From assembly GCA_031841125.1 (NCBI GenBank), contig CM063108.1, forward strand, positions 6,493,683 through 6,557,682: a stretch of 64,000 bases of DNA, written 5' to 3'. The position numbers and the translations under genes are program-made. The notes under the pieces are model-generated. The model saw only the letters and a program-made list of their open reading frames with translations, was not told where the DNA came from and made no database searches. The stretch is from Acanthococcus lagerstroemiae (lineage: Eukaryota > Arthropoda > Insecta > Hemiptera > Eriococcidae). This document shows, piece by piece, positions 12,501 through 23,102 of the stretch; within the stretch, counting starts at the first letter, position 1, and each line of letters opens with the position of its first letter.

Positions 12501-12845
12501 CCCCTCTTTCAATCGTTTGTTTGCTAGGTTATGACAATTTGTTTTTTGATGGATTTTGGTCATCTTTAGACCCCTTACCCCCTAAAATTGATGAATTTTG
12601 AAATTTTGTTCACGGATTCGTATTTTGCAGGATATGCCCTTTCCAGCGATGTGCATAAAGGCATACCTTTCCATTTAAGATTCCGAAGTTGGTGGCACGT
12701 TACAGCCCCCCATAAATGGGGGAGAAAAAATTTCAAGCCCTAGAGAAACTAGATCTTGCCGCAGGAAGATGGTAATTTGTCCGGCAAAGATCCGCCAATC
12801 GGTTCGGAAAGAAAATGCGGGAGGTAACTTTCGTGGAACACCCTG
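9581..12845. mobile_element. 3.3-kb palindromic (foldback-like) element, unit FB1
   Basis: The arm at 9581-10228 is the inverted copy of 12191-12845. Outer ends are CCGGGTGTTCCACGAAAG and its complement ending in ACACCCTG, with TATA on both flanks (9577-9580, 12846-12849). Each arm is built of ~180-290-bp subrepeats (starts near 9757, 10041, 10332, 10515 on the left). The centre, about 10850-12180, is a degenerate satellite that is itself inverted around ~11500. No transposase is encoded. Long repeat-built arms around a satellite core resemble foldback-type elements; the superfamily is not determined. About 600 bp at 10229-10850 lacks a counterpart on the right. Confidence 0.85.
10850..12180. 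repeat. Inverted satellite core of FB1
   Basis: Words such as tttcatcggaa, gaaaatctccgat and aaggaatttcatcgg repeat at roughly 50-60 bp on the left half. Their reverse complements (ttccgatgaaattcctt, gagatttttcccgag) fill the right half. The switch of orientation lies near 11500. Confidence 0.75.
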
Positions 12846-12849
12846 TATA

Positions 12850-13435
12850 AAGGCCGCTGGCCGTCGCCGGATTGTCTAGTTTTATTTGCGATAAACTGTG
12901 CGTTCTCTAAGCGAATTAGCTCCCGTTTGTGTTTGCGTGGAATAAAGTTCTTAGTATATGTTTTCGTGCGTTCTTCGGTGCGAATCTCGTTACAATATTT
13001 AGTAATCATTTATTAAACAAGCAAACAAGAGACGCAAAGGAAGGTAGAAAAAAGGCATTAGAAACAGGAGATTCGTTTCAAATTTTTTCAACCGAGGGTC
13101 GGGTCATCGATGCCTCAAGTGGAGCCGATTTTAGAACCTTTGGCGGAAGGCTCTCCCTTCCCTATCTATTGGCTTCCGTAACAGCATTGAATATTTGCCT
13201 TGTAATATAATAAAAGTATGTACGTAAGTGTACAGAAACCTAACCGAAAACTAATTGTGACAAATCCTGAAGAAATGACATTGAGAGTAAAGAGACAGTG
13301 TTTCTTAAAAATTAAACTTAGCCAAAGGATGGTCTGCGGAGTAAGTGGACTGTTTCTTAATGCGATGCTGTTGTTTACCTGTAATTCCGAAAAAGAAGAC
13401 ACGGTTGAGTATTTACGTCCCGAACTACCTACTGC
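12850..13435. other. No recognisable gene
   Basis: Short frames on both strands without motifs. The 143-codon minus frame at 13166-13597 runs antisense through the LINE module and is repeat-derived. Confidence 0.5.
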
Positions 13436-13440
13436 ACACC

Positions 13441-13600
13441 GACGCGATACTCGAAAGGGTAGTTTCCGGGGCCAAGGGTGCGGTATCTGGGAAGCCACAT
13501 TGGCATGCGTGTATCGCCATACACTCCACCAAGGGAGAACGCCTGTACCACTAACATAAGTCAAGAAGGAGTACTTGTGCCTGATCCAACATGCCACCAG
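13441..13600 (+). mobile_element. LINE 3' module, copy 2
   Basis: The block gacgcgatactcgaaagg through cgccatacactccacc matches copy 1. A further segment, gtgcctgatccaac, matches downstream of the copy at 39837. No coding part precedes it, consistent with a heavily 5'-truncated LINE or SINE insertion. Confidence 0.7.
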
Positions 13601-14600
13601 ACCAACGGTGGGGGTCTGCTTTCACCATCCTCACCATGCAGACACTTCAGAGGTGAGTTGTCCTGACAATCCCGCTCCATAAAGTGGAAACTCAGTATCC
13701 CCTCCCCAGTGTACACCTGAGAGAGCATCAAGACTGGGAGATCAGCAAGGGGAGCACATCGTCGCCTGAGCTTGGCTTCCTCACACTCTGCATAGTACTC
13801 CCCTTCGGTATTACCTTCCGAATACCGTCGGGTCCATAAGACAGTAGTGTCGATCGAGCACTGACCTATCATATAAGTACTGACTTATGTAATGCTAAGT
13901 AACCTATCGAAGGTGAATACTCAGTAAGTGACATACAAGGAGACCACACTTACCCAAAGTTCGGCAAATGGAGGCACAAATATCGCGATAAGGAATGTCG
14001 AAAGAAGTACTAGAGACCGAGAGTGCACAGGAGCACAAAAATCAGATTGACCGTATGAGTCTACAGCCTCCGCAGTCGTGGCGGAGACGAAGATGGTACG
14101 TGCGGGTGTGTGGGGCTTTGCTTCGCGTGTCACTGCATCACCCCTGCTGTTCACACCCTCGAGGAATAAAATACCTTATCTTCGGCTGGCCGAGTTCGCA
14201 GCTTCACGGTATCGGCTAGTGCCAAGGGTGCCTAGAATATGGAAGTTACCAAAAATAGGTTCTTACAGCCTTCTGTTTATCATCTGGGCAAATTCGAGGA
14301 AAGCTCCCACCGACAGTTGGTGAAATCCGGTCAATAAACTTCGAATTTGGTCGATGGCTCGCATTCTGCGGCTGTATCTTCTCCACATTCCAGATTGCCG
14401 AATTAACCCGCTCTCAGTCGGACTCGGATTAGCAGCTCGGATTGAAAGTCGTACAAGAATCGCGGGTCGAACCTCGCCCAAACTCGGACGTGTCGCGGAA
14501 TCTGTGTTTCTTTTGCAAGTGCTCGAGTGTGCATGGTGCACCCATAACGCGGTAGACGGGCTGGCCTGCGAATATAAAAATGCAAAATCAAACTAAAAAC
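13600..14600. other. GC-rich island, gene identity unknown
   Basis: Markedly GC-richer than the surroundings. Two frames stand out: minus 13561-13872 and minus 14263-14560. The second begins after an acceptor-like tttatattcgcag and contains SLLTGFHQLSVGAFLEFAQM before a TAA. Neither peptide is recognised. It may be a promoter-proximal region, a host exon or an unidentified repeat. Confidence 0.3.
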
Positions 14601-15440
14601 GTTGATTAACGACGATGTATAAAACCACTGCAGTGGACGGCTCGATCCTCGATCGCGTTTATTGATTTATAATACAGGGAAGTGAACTTGTTTGGTACGT
14701 GCGCTCTTACTGAGAAGACTAATGAAATTAAACGTCGCTCTTCACCCGGATAATCGACGATAGACGATACGATGGGTTGACAGATTGTTCGAGAATGTGT
14801 TAGCGTATACAGGTGCGACAGAATTGGATATACCTACTCATATCGTATACATACATGTATGTATTCTATCAGTATTATATGCTTTCACGCTGTGATATGG
14901 TAATGACTATATGTGATACGAGAATAATTTCGATCTTTTCGAGCAGATTAACTGGCTTTCGGTGACCAGGTTATTATGCGTTGTCTTCGTCATCGCTTTT
15001 TGGTCGGTCTTATTTTCCACCTAGTTTCGGTTTTACTTGGAATTCGTACGATCGGACCTCGATAAGTATCTTCGCGTTGAGAATTGAGACTGAGAGAGAC
15101 GCCCGACACGATGTGACTCGACGTGCTTAATTGAAAGCCTTTTATGGGTAAAGCGATAGTCTGGCTTACAGTTCAGTCTGGTCTCTGAAGCGTTTACGAG
15201 GATTAACCTCTCGCTCGTCTATGGCTGTCTTGTCTCTTTGTCTAGGTAGTGACCCTCTTAATGTGTTTATGATAGCTAAACGCGAAGGAATGGGTTCACT
15301 TTGAAAATCTCCGTCCGAGGTATCGTAGGTATCGAGAATACTCTTAGAATAGGTATGTACTGGTCTACAAGATCTACATTTGGTAGGAAGAAATTTGAGC
15401 TAGAACGCTGATAAATTCAAGCAGCATTATGAACTTATTG
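14600..15440. other. No recognisable gene
   Basis: Unique-looking sequence. I see no repeat shared with the rest of the window and no credible frame. Confidence 0.4.
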
Positions 15441-15707
15441 TAAAAGTTATCAGACTTATAACACGTTACCAAAAGTGAATCACTGAATTCTGATCCATTT
15501 TGAACGCGGTATTCTATTTCAAGCAGCATTTTTCGCATTGTTCTGCAAGGTACCAAATTAGTGTAGGCAAATAAGGGGGAAAAAGTGCAAAGCGTGCGGG
15601 CAAAAGTCTGATTGCTGAAAGTGGTGTAGAATGGTGTCCGAAACAACATATTAAAAATCCCACAAAATCCCCCTGGTGCTTTTTTTATGGGGGTTTGAAC
15701 CCCCAGA

Positions 15708-16055
15708 AAACAGTTTTTCGCAAATATTTCGCTGAGCATGCATTTTTATGGAAAAACACATCAGTCGAGAATTGTTCCTCGGAAAATTTCTTATCGAATC
15801 ATGTATTCAATACCTTGCTGAGACCTCATAGTTTGCCTACAAAGTGGTCCGAAATGGGCCTATTTTGCAAAAAAAAAAAAAAAAAAACAAAAAAAAAACT
15901 GTTTCTCACAAATAACCTGCTCAATTCGCATTTTCAGGCAAAAATACATCAGACAAGAATTATTCCTCGTAAAATTTCCTATCAAAGTATTTAATCAACA
16001 TTTAGCCTAGACCTCATACTTAGCCTACAATGTCGTTGAAAGTCCGAATTTTTGC
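15708..16055. repeat. Subterminal tandem duplication, ~165-190 bp unit
   Basis: Unit 1 (15708-15870) and unit 2 (15898-16055) share, in order, aacagtttttcgcaaat-like, acatcag.c.agaattgttcctc, cgaatcatgtatt-like, gagacctcata and gcctacaa segments, with a long A run between them. It lies just inside the left arm of the element. Confidence 0.65.
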
Positions 16056-16222
16056 ACTAATATTCAAATCCTACATATAGGTATGATTATATAAAACCTT
16101 TTCAAGTGAAATGAATCAAGGGAAGGCGGTAGGAACTTTCTATTTATAATATCATAATTATATGCATGCAATTTCATTGGACAATTACATTAATTATAGC
16201 AGTATTATAATAATAATAGGTT

Positions 16223-17790
16223 TCAATCGTCCTCGTCGTCGCTGTCTTCATCATGTGTTATTGACCACATGGTCACGTCCTCGTCTTCATCGTCGCTCTG
16301 CTTTCGCACCTCTAAAGCATCATCAACATCTTCATGTTCTTCCAATATAACCATGGAGCGAGCATTCAGGCAACTTTGTCCCAAATAAGACGTGCACAAT
16401 GTCGAACACTTAAGGTCTAAACACGGAACCAAAAATGGAAGTATTACACAAATTATTATTATTTAAAGACTAGTGGGTACTTAAATACTACTGTCTGTGT
16501 ACCGCTTCTCACCCACTTTCCACTTTCCGACAGGTGCAGGCATTTTACACCCTTTTTTACAGCTGCAAGAAATAAGCTGTAGAACAGCAGCTGGGACTGG
16601 AGGTTGACTCATAATAACTGACTCCAGCATTCCTTCATTTTTTTCCATCTCCAGTTGGTGGGATCCTTGTGATTTTGAAGCCACATTTGAACTTGGTGGT
16701 AGACACGATAGATGTGATACCTAGCTGCGTCCTCTGTGGGCGGTAGGGAAGGTAGGTCAACTTTGTTGTGGACACTTTTAGCAAAGCACTGAAATCGTAC
16801 GTTGTTCAGCCTCGTGAATTTTGTGGTGGATATACAGTACAGTGCTGCGATGTACTTGCAGCCTTCTTCAAAGACAGCTTCTGGTGTAGATGTAGGGTCC
16901 AAGAAAGTACTTCTTATGTCGTCAAATTCCGGTTTACATAAGAGTTTTCGAGCTTTGGTCTTGCTTCGACGATAAATACAGGAAGTAGTGTATGACCCAG
17001 TCATTGCGTGGGCTATCAGAATACTATCCCAGATATTTGCAATATTCTGCACATCATTTACTGTGTATAATTTCTCTGGCTGTTTGCCGATTGCTGGTTT
17101 CAAGAAACAGACCTCTGCCGTTTTCGGTGTTAGTGAGACTAATAACAGCAACAGATCTATATCCTCTCCAACGACAATGGTCGGGACTGTTCTTTGCTTT
17201 ATCTATTGCGGTCACAACAACCAAAGTATCGGCATCGGACTCTGCTATGCCCCCAGAATACTTATGTTCAATAAACTTCTGGGTAAGAATGCGGATCAAA
17301 CTTCCTTTATTTTTGTCTCTTGACAAAAATAATGACTGTTTGTTGCCATTTCTGTACACTGTACATCCATTCCTCTGGTCTTCAAACTTCTTCTTTTGCG
17401 TTCGTAAACTTTGGTGTTGTTCACATTCTCTCCATAGCCGTCAAAAATGACCGTCACATTTGTCCCATAATGCCTTTTCACTTAGGAAACATACTCTTCA
17501 CATATGAATCCATATGTAACATCTTCGGACCAGATGACCTTATGTAGCAAAAATCCATCATCTATATGACATAGTGTACGTCATCGCTGACGTCTCCTCT
17601 ATTTTCAGTGGTAGTGAAGAAAGAGTATAGCGACGATTTTGCCGTTTTCCTCATACCGACTATATCAAAGAGGGATAAAGGGAATGGTGACAACTCATAA
17701 TTGAAGTACTCTCGAAGTTGGTCGTTGTTCTCCTTGAGCAAGGACATTCGGTGGAATAGGAGTATGGGGTCCGTTAGAACTTTCTAGTCT
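16223..17790 (-). pseudogene. Transposon gene with XPG/PIN-like nuclease motifs and Cys cluster
   Basis: Reading 5' to 3' on the minus strand: DPILLFHRM and ELSPFPLSLFD (17670-17770), then VTVIFDGY with a following basic KRR run (~17440), AESDAD (~17230), VVGEDIDLL (17150-17175), HAMTGSYTTS (~17000), LPPTEDAARYH and YRVYHQVQMW (16670-16720). Next come SCSCKKGC (~16545) and, after a 96-bp intron, KCSTLC and GQSCLN with an acidic Asp/Glu tail ending at 16223. FDG, E.DAD and ED.DLL in this order recall the acidic metal-binding residues of FEN1/XPG nucleases. A family of transposon proteins shares the HAxTGCDTTS box, which here reads GSYTTS, so conserved Cys and Asp are lost. Frameshifts lie near 17350, 17185 and 16645 (an A run), and a stop near 17788 cuts off the N-terminus. 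Confidence 0.65.
16417..16512 (-). other. Predicted intron in the transposon gene
   Basis: The minus strand has a donor G|GTGAGA at 16512 and an acceptor GTTTAG ending at 16417. Removing 96 bp joins SCSCKKGC to KCSTLC in frame (phase 1), which restores the expected spacing of the Cys cluster. This split is the main evidence for the intron. Confidence 0.55.
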
Positions 17791-18254
17791 TCCCGAATCT
17801 TCATCTTGGATGACATACTAGCCAATGTTTTGACTGTCTCTGAACGTTTAAATTTGATGTCGGCGAAATTTTGACCGATACATTTTTTCATCATGTCTCT
17901 GCCGACATTGAAAACTTCATAACAGTCGATCAGCGAAATATTTGCGAAAAATTGTTTTTTGAGGGGGTTTAAACCCCCATTAAAAAATAAACACCGGGGG
18001 GATTTTGTGGGATTTTTAGTATGTTGTTTCGGACACCACTCTACGCCACTTTCAACAATCAGACCTTTGCCTGCACACTTTGCACTTTTTTTTTTTGAAA
18101 TCGTTCTAATTTGCTTACATTAAATGTGGATCAGTCTTAGTTTCATTCGGTTTGAGGCTTGAAAATATCTCACTTCCAGGTTCTAGAACGAAATTATGTA
18201 CCGAAATGTTGGTAGATTTTTGAGAATTTATCCAAATTGAAACAGAGAGATTTT

Positions 18255-18692
18255 AATATATTTAATGAAATTATCAGGCTTACGAGAAGGCACCAAATAT
18301 GGATCGGTGATTTTTTCAAACTCTGCATTCAAGTGCAGAAACTATTCTAAATACTTTTCACGAGTCATTAGACTACTAAGTGGGTATCAAGGGTGGATCA
18401 CTGAAATATTGATACCTATACTTTTAAGGTTCTGTTTAAGTTGGGGTAGCGTTGGAACCGTCAGGCTACTGATGAAAGACGAGAGTGGATTATCTGAAGT
18501 TTTATCTACTTTTGAGCTTCATTCAAACTTACGTAGCATTTCGAAAATATTTTATGGCATTTACCAGGTTTCTGAGAAGACAACAAACGTGGATTACTAA
18601 ATTTTTGATCCCATTTTGAGCTATTTTCAGGTGTACCGTTTTGAACATATTTTAAGAGTTGTCAGACTTTAAAGAGGGTACCAAACGCGCAT
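18255..18692. repeat. Degenerate ~95-100-bp tandem repeats
   Basis: Variants of ttatcaggctta..aggcaccaa..tggatc.gtga recur near 18272, 18367, 18567 and 18660. A further copy lies at 15446-15490, on the other side of the Academ-like element. Confidence 0.6.
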
Positions 18693-18700
18693 CACTGATC

Positions 18701-18872
18701 CAGTGGCGTAGCCAGACTTGGTATGAAGGGGGGGGGGTCGTTTCACTTTTGCAACATTACAGGTGTAATACTTACTATTACCAGAATAAATTTTAATTTT
18801 TTCACATTGTCGGCCGATGCTAAGGGGGTTCAGACACCCAAAATCCCCCCCCCCACCGTAGCTACGCCCCTG
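18701..18872. mobile_element. hAT-type MITE, 172 bp
   Basis: The ends are CAGTGGCGTAGCCAGAC and the complement of CAGGGGCGTAGCTACGG. An exact 8-bp target duplication, CACTGATC, lies at 18693-18700 and 18873-18880. The interior has G and C homopolymers and no coding capacity. Confidence 0.88.
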
Positions 18873-19072
18873 CACTGATCATATCTAATAGTAGCATGAA
18901 CAAAACTTTGTTTCCTGTACGAGTAGTTCGTCTTTTCTCGTAGTTTTCCCATTTTGGATTACCATGAAGCCTGCACCATAGTACTCGTCGTTGAACTAAT
19001 TCTTGTTTTTATATATTCATGAACTACAATGTATTCCCAACATACATTGATACCCTCAGCGGTGGGTGCCTA

Positions 19073-20213
19073 GATTTCTAGATTTTTTTGAGGTGTAGCA
19101 AAACCCCACTTTGACGAGAGTAGAAAATTGATGATTTTTCGGGTGTAGCAAAAATTTCAAGGTAATTTCAGGAGCTCCTATCATCAAAATCACCCTCCCC
19201 CCCCCAAAAAAAAAAGTTCTTATTTTATTTTAACAGCAAACGAACAAACGAGCGAAAATGAATGTTACAAAACAAATGTTACAAATCGAACAAAATTGGC
19301 GAAAATTTAAACTTAAACTAGGTACATTAAGTACAAGTACTGTAAAGCAAATGTTGCTAGTCGGTGTTTTAAAACCATCATCATCTAAGAAAACCAAACT
19401 CAGGGACGTACCGAAGAGTTTTTCCAGGGGGGGGGGTGTAAAAAGAGGGGTAAAACTGTGAAAGTCCCAACTGACTCAACTCAGAATTCCCAAGTATCCA
19501 AGCCCAAAATAAAAACCTTTTGACCTGTTGGGTTTCTTCAACTGACTCAACTTAAAATTCTCAAGTATCAATGCAAAAGAAGGAAAACCTTTTGACTTTG
19601 TTGGGTTTTCCCAACTTCTCAACTCAATTCCCAAGTGTCAAAGTAAAAGATAAAAATAAATAAAAACCTTTTGATTGTTGGATTTCTCAATGCTAACTGA
19701 ATGGTAAATTTCCCGCTGCTGAGTGAAAAATTCCTACGAGGGTGAGGTGTAGTTGCCCTACCCCTATCGGTAGTCCCTACTAAACTCGTTAACCCAAGGA
19801 TTCTACTAAAAATGTATACACAAAACCCTCGGAAACAACGTCCAATGAAAGCTGTTGCAAACCGAAGTTGCTGTAGACTGAACTTAGAAACCCCGACGTC
19901 TCGAGTAATTTCTTTTCTGTACTTTGATACTTTTTTAAACATAAAATTAAAATTTTATGATGAATAAATTTTTGATACTTATAACGTCAATTTAGTGATT
20001 TTTACTTCAATTTTGCTGAATATCAATTTTACGCATTCCATTATGTTCGATGAGGCTCTTTTCGAAGGATCAGGCCGTTTTGGAATGATTTTGAAACAAT
20101 CACTTAACATTCTGCTTCGATTCGGCATAAAGATCATCAAACGGCCTCCTCCAGGTACCAACTTCGTGACGCATTCACGAACATATGGCGCAACAAAAAC
20201 GAAATGTTTAAAC
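19073..20213. repeat. ~1.15-kb direct repeat, left copy
   Basis: Shares its whole length, with many small indels, with 23103-24258. Anchors common to both include ctagatttttttgaggt, cgagcgaaaatgaatgtta, tctcgagtaatttcttttc and catatggcgcaacaaaaac. No protein is recognised. It contains the MITE at 19401-19778. Confidence 0.8.
19401..19778 (+). mobile_element. hAT-type MITE, 378 bp (subfamily B)
   Basis: The left end CAGGGACGTACCGAAGAG and right end tcggtagtccct are flanked by accaaact (19393-19400) and actaaact (19779-19786), 7 of 8 matching. The interior words caactgactcaactca and aaaaccttttgac recur in the copies at 32441-32776 and 40039-40262. Confidence 0.7.
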
Positions 20214-23090
20214 CTTGACCATTTACTGCCAAAATCCTGAATCCGTGGGAAAAAATTAAAATTTATCAATTTTGGGGGGGGGGGGGGTAAGGGACCTAGA
20301 GATGACTAAAATCCACCCAGAATCAAAGTGTGGTGACCTATCAAACGAACTACCGAACATGGGGTTTTCCAGGTCGCTGATTTCGAAAATTGCCTTATTT
20401 TTCCAATTTAACCCGTTTTAGAGTTTTAAAATCCAAATTTTCAACCTAAAATTGGTTCCATTATTCACAAATTTTTGACTTTCTGAATGCAGATTATTAA
20501 AGTCGCTTTATGCACATCGTTGAATAGAAAACTTCCTCCAGAGTATGAATTCGTGAAAAAAATTTCAAAATTTATCAATTTTCGGGGTAAGGGGTCCAGA
20601 GATGACCAAAATCCGTCCAAAATTGAAGTATTATGACCTAGCAAAAAGACCATCGAAAAGGCGATTTTCGAGGTCGCTGATTCCGGATATCACATTTTTC
20701 CCCTGATTCAACGCGTTTCAGAGCCTTACAAAATTTTAGACCCAAAAGTGGTTCTAATTGACAAATTTTTGAGTTTCTTAGCTCAAGTTATCAAAGTGGC
20801 ATCATGCACATCGCTGGATCAGACAGTTCCTCCAAAATATGAATTCGTGAAGAAAAATTGCAAATTCATCAACTTCGGGGAACGGGGTGTAACGCCAGCC
20901 AAAACCTATCCAAAATCAAAAACCTAAAAGAGGTGCAGGGTGAGTTTTGAGAATGACCCTCCCCCCCTGTTTTTTTCTCGAATAATTGTCGGATTGCTCC
21001 CAAACAAAATGCGATCTTCGTGTACCGTGGTCTAGTTTCCTGCGGGCACAAGAAATTTTCTCCCCCATATTTGGGGGGCTGGAACGTACCACTAACTTTG
21101 GAATCTTAAATGGGAAGGTATGTTCTTATGCACCTTGTTGCAAAGATCTCTCCGCTCCAAAATTGAATCGGTGGAAAAAATTCAAAATTTATCAATTTTA
21201 GGGGGCCAAGGGGCCTATAATTGGGGGAAATCCATCCAGAATCAAAGTGTGATGACCTAGGAATTTCTAATTGTTCTGAGAAAATTCAAAGAAAAACTTA
21301 CGTTAGAATGGTCAAAAATCGATACCACAAATGTCACTCCAGTTTTTGTAACCTTACTTTTGGAAATTTGGGAATTTCATCGAAGATCTTTGGGAAAATT
21401 TTCCAATGATTTTCATTAAAAATTTTGGAGGAAAAATCTCATAGGAAATAAGTTGATGGAAAACTACAATGGTTTTGGAGAATTTTGTCAATGATTTTCA
21501 GGGAAAATGTTGCATGATCTCCGAGGAATTCCATCAAAAATTTCTTGAGGAATTTTGTCAGAAATTTTTGGGGAGAAATTGCAATAATTCTAATCTTTAG
21601 GAAAATCATTCGATAATTTCTGAAGAATTTCATTAGGAAACATTTGGGGAAAGGCTCCGATCGTTTTTGAAGATTTTCATCAAAAATCTTCAGGAAAAAT
21701 GTTCGAGGATTTTAGAAAAATTTCATCGAATTTCTTTGGGAAAATTTTCCGATGCTTTTGATGGAACTACATCAAAAATTTTTGAGAAAAAAATCCTTGG
21801 GTTTTTTCAATTTTTTTTATTATTAACAAGCTTAATGCTGAACTGAAGAATCTTATCGGACATTTCTGGAAAAAATTTCCAATGTTTCCCAGAGAATTTC
21901 TTTAAAATTCTTAGGGAAAATATTCTGATAATTTTTGTAGAATTTCATTTAGAGAAAAACTCCGACGATTTTTGAAGTATCAACAATGTTCAGAAAAAAT
22001 GTTCTCCGAAGAAATTCATTGAAGATTTTTGGTGAAAATCTCCGAGAATTTTCAAGAAATTTCACTGGAAATTTTCGGAAGCAAATTCCGGTAATTTTTG
22101 ATACCACTAACTTCCAGGAAAAATGTTTTCCGAAGAAATTCATCGAAAATCTGCAAGAATAATCTTCGATAATCTTTAAGGAATTTCATGAGAAATTCTT
22201 GGGAAAAAATTGCAATAATGTCCAAAGGTAGAAAAATACAGGAAAAATCCCGGATAATTTTCAAAGGAAGTTCATCAGAAACGGAAAGAAAAATAATTGC
22301 AGATTTTCTCCAACAGTTTGCAAACAAAAAAAGCGAACGAATCACTTTCTGAACAAAAAATCCTAGGTCATCACACTACAATATTCTCGGTGGATTTTCT
22401 TCAATTGTAGGCCCACTGGCCCCCTAAAATTGATCAAATCAGAATTTTTTTCACGGATTCTAATTTTGGGGGAAGAGATTTTTTCAACAAGGTGCATGAA
22501 GTCATGGTGTCAGTGAACATAAAAAACGTAAAAAAATGAATCCCTGCTCCCCCAAATTTTTGAATTTTCTGCCCCTGAATGGGTCAAATTGGAAAAATAA
22601 CGCAATATTCGATATCCACGACCTGAAAACCCCCTTTTTTGATATTTTGTTCGATAGGTCATCACACTTTGATTCTGGGTGGACTTCCCACAATTTTAGG
22701 CCCCCTGGCCTCCTAAAATTGATGAATTTTGAATCTTTTCCGCGAATTCAATTTTGGGGGGAAGAGGCCTTTCCAACAAGGTGCATAAAGACATTGTATC
22801 AGCGAAAATAAAAAACATTTAAAATAACCCCTTCTGCCCCAAATTTTTGAATGTTCTGTCCCCTGGGTTAGTCAAATCGAAAAAATAGGGCAGTATTCGA
22901 AATCAGCGACCTGGAAAACCCCATTTTCGATAGTTCGTTTGATAGGTCACCGCACTTTGATTCTGGGTGAATTTTGGTCATCTCTAGGCCCCTTGCCCCC
23001 AAAATTGATAAATTTTGATTTTGGAGTAAATGACCTTTCAGAGTGATAAAGGCATACTTCTATTTAAGTACAATGTGAGCTTCCATGCCC
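20214..23090. repeat. Second palindromic repeat block, unit FB2
   Basis: The left arm (about 20214-21320) and right arm (about 22345-23075) are inverted relatives of each other and of the FB1 arms, built of the same kind of ~260-330-bp subrepeats (ctttatgcacatcgttgaat-like, aaggggcctagagatgacc, ggttttccaggtcgctgat). The centre at 21330-22340 is the same class of degenerate satellite as in FB1. A FB1-like terminal stretch (tctagtttc, ggggggctgg) lies inside the left arm near 21030-21130. It sits exactly between the two 1.15-kb direct repeats. Confidence 0.75.
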
Positions 23091-23102
23091 TCGGGTGGGG
23101 CG

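Larger units (their letters stand above)
15580..18096. mobile_element. Academ-like DNA transposon, decayed copy 1
   Basis: Arms at 15580-15737 and 17929-18096 are inverted copies of each other. They share gtgtccgaaacaacata, atcccacaaaatcccccc and cgcaaatatttcgctga in opposite orientation. Between them lies one minus-strand gene (pseudogene 16223-17790) with XPG/PIN-like motifs and a C-terminal Cys cluster. Academ is a DNA transposon superfamily, one lineage of which is described as carrying an XPG-type nuclease; this is my best match from memory. The target duplication is not clear. Related ~100-bp repeats lie on both flanks (15446 and 18270-18690), so the element may have inserted in a tandem array. 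Confidence 0.6.

Noticed and set aside
13166..13597. 143-codon minus-strand frame, the longest single ordinary frame apart from the transposon genes
   Set aside because: Half of it is the antisense of the LINE 3' module; the same antisense peptide pattern appears at other module copies, so it is repeat-derived rather than a gene.
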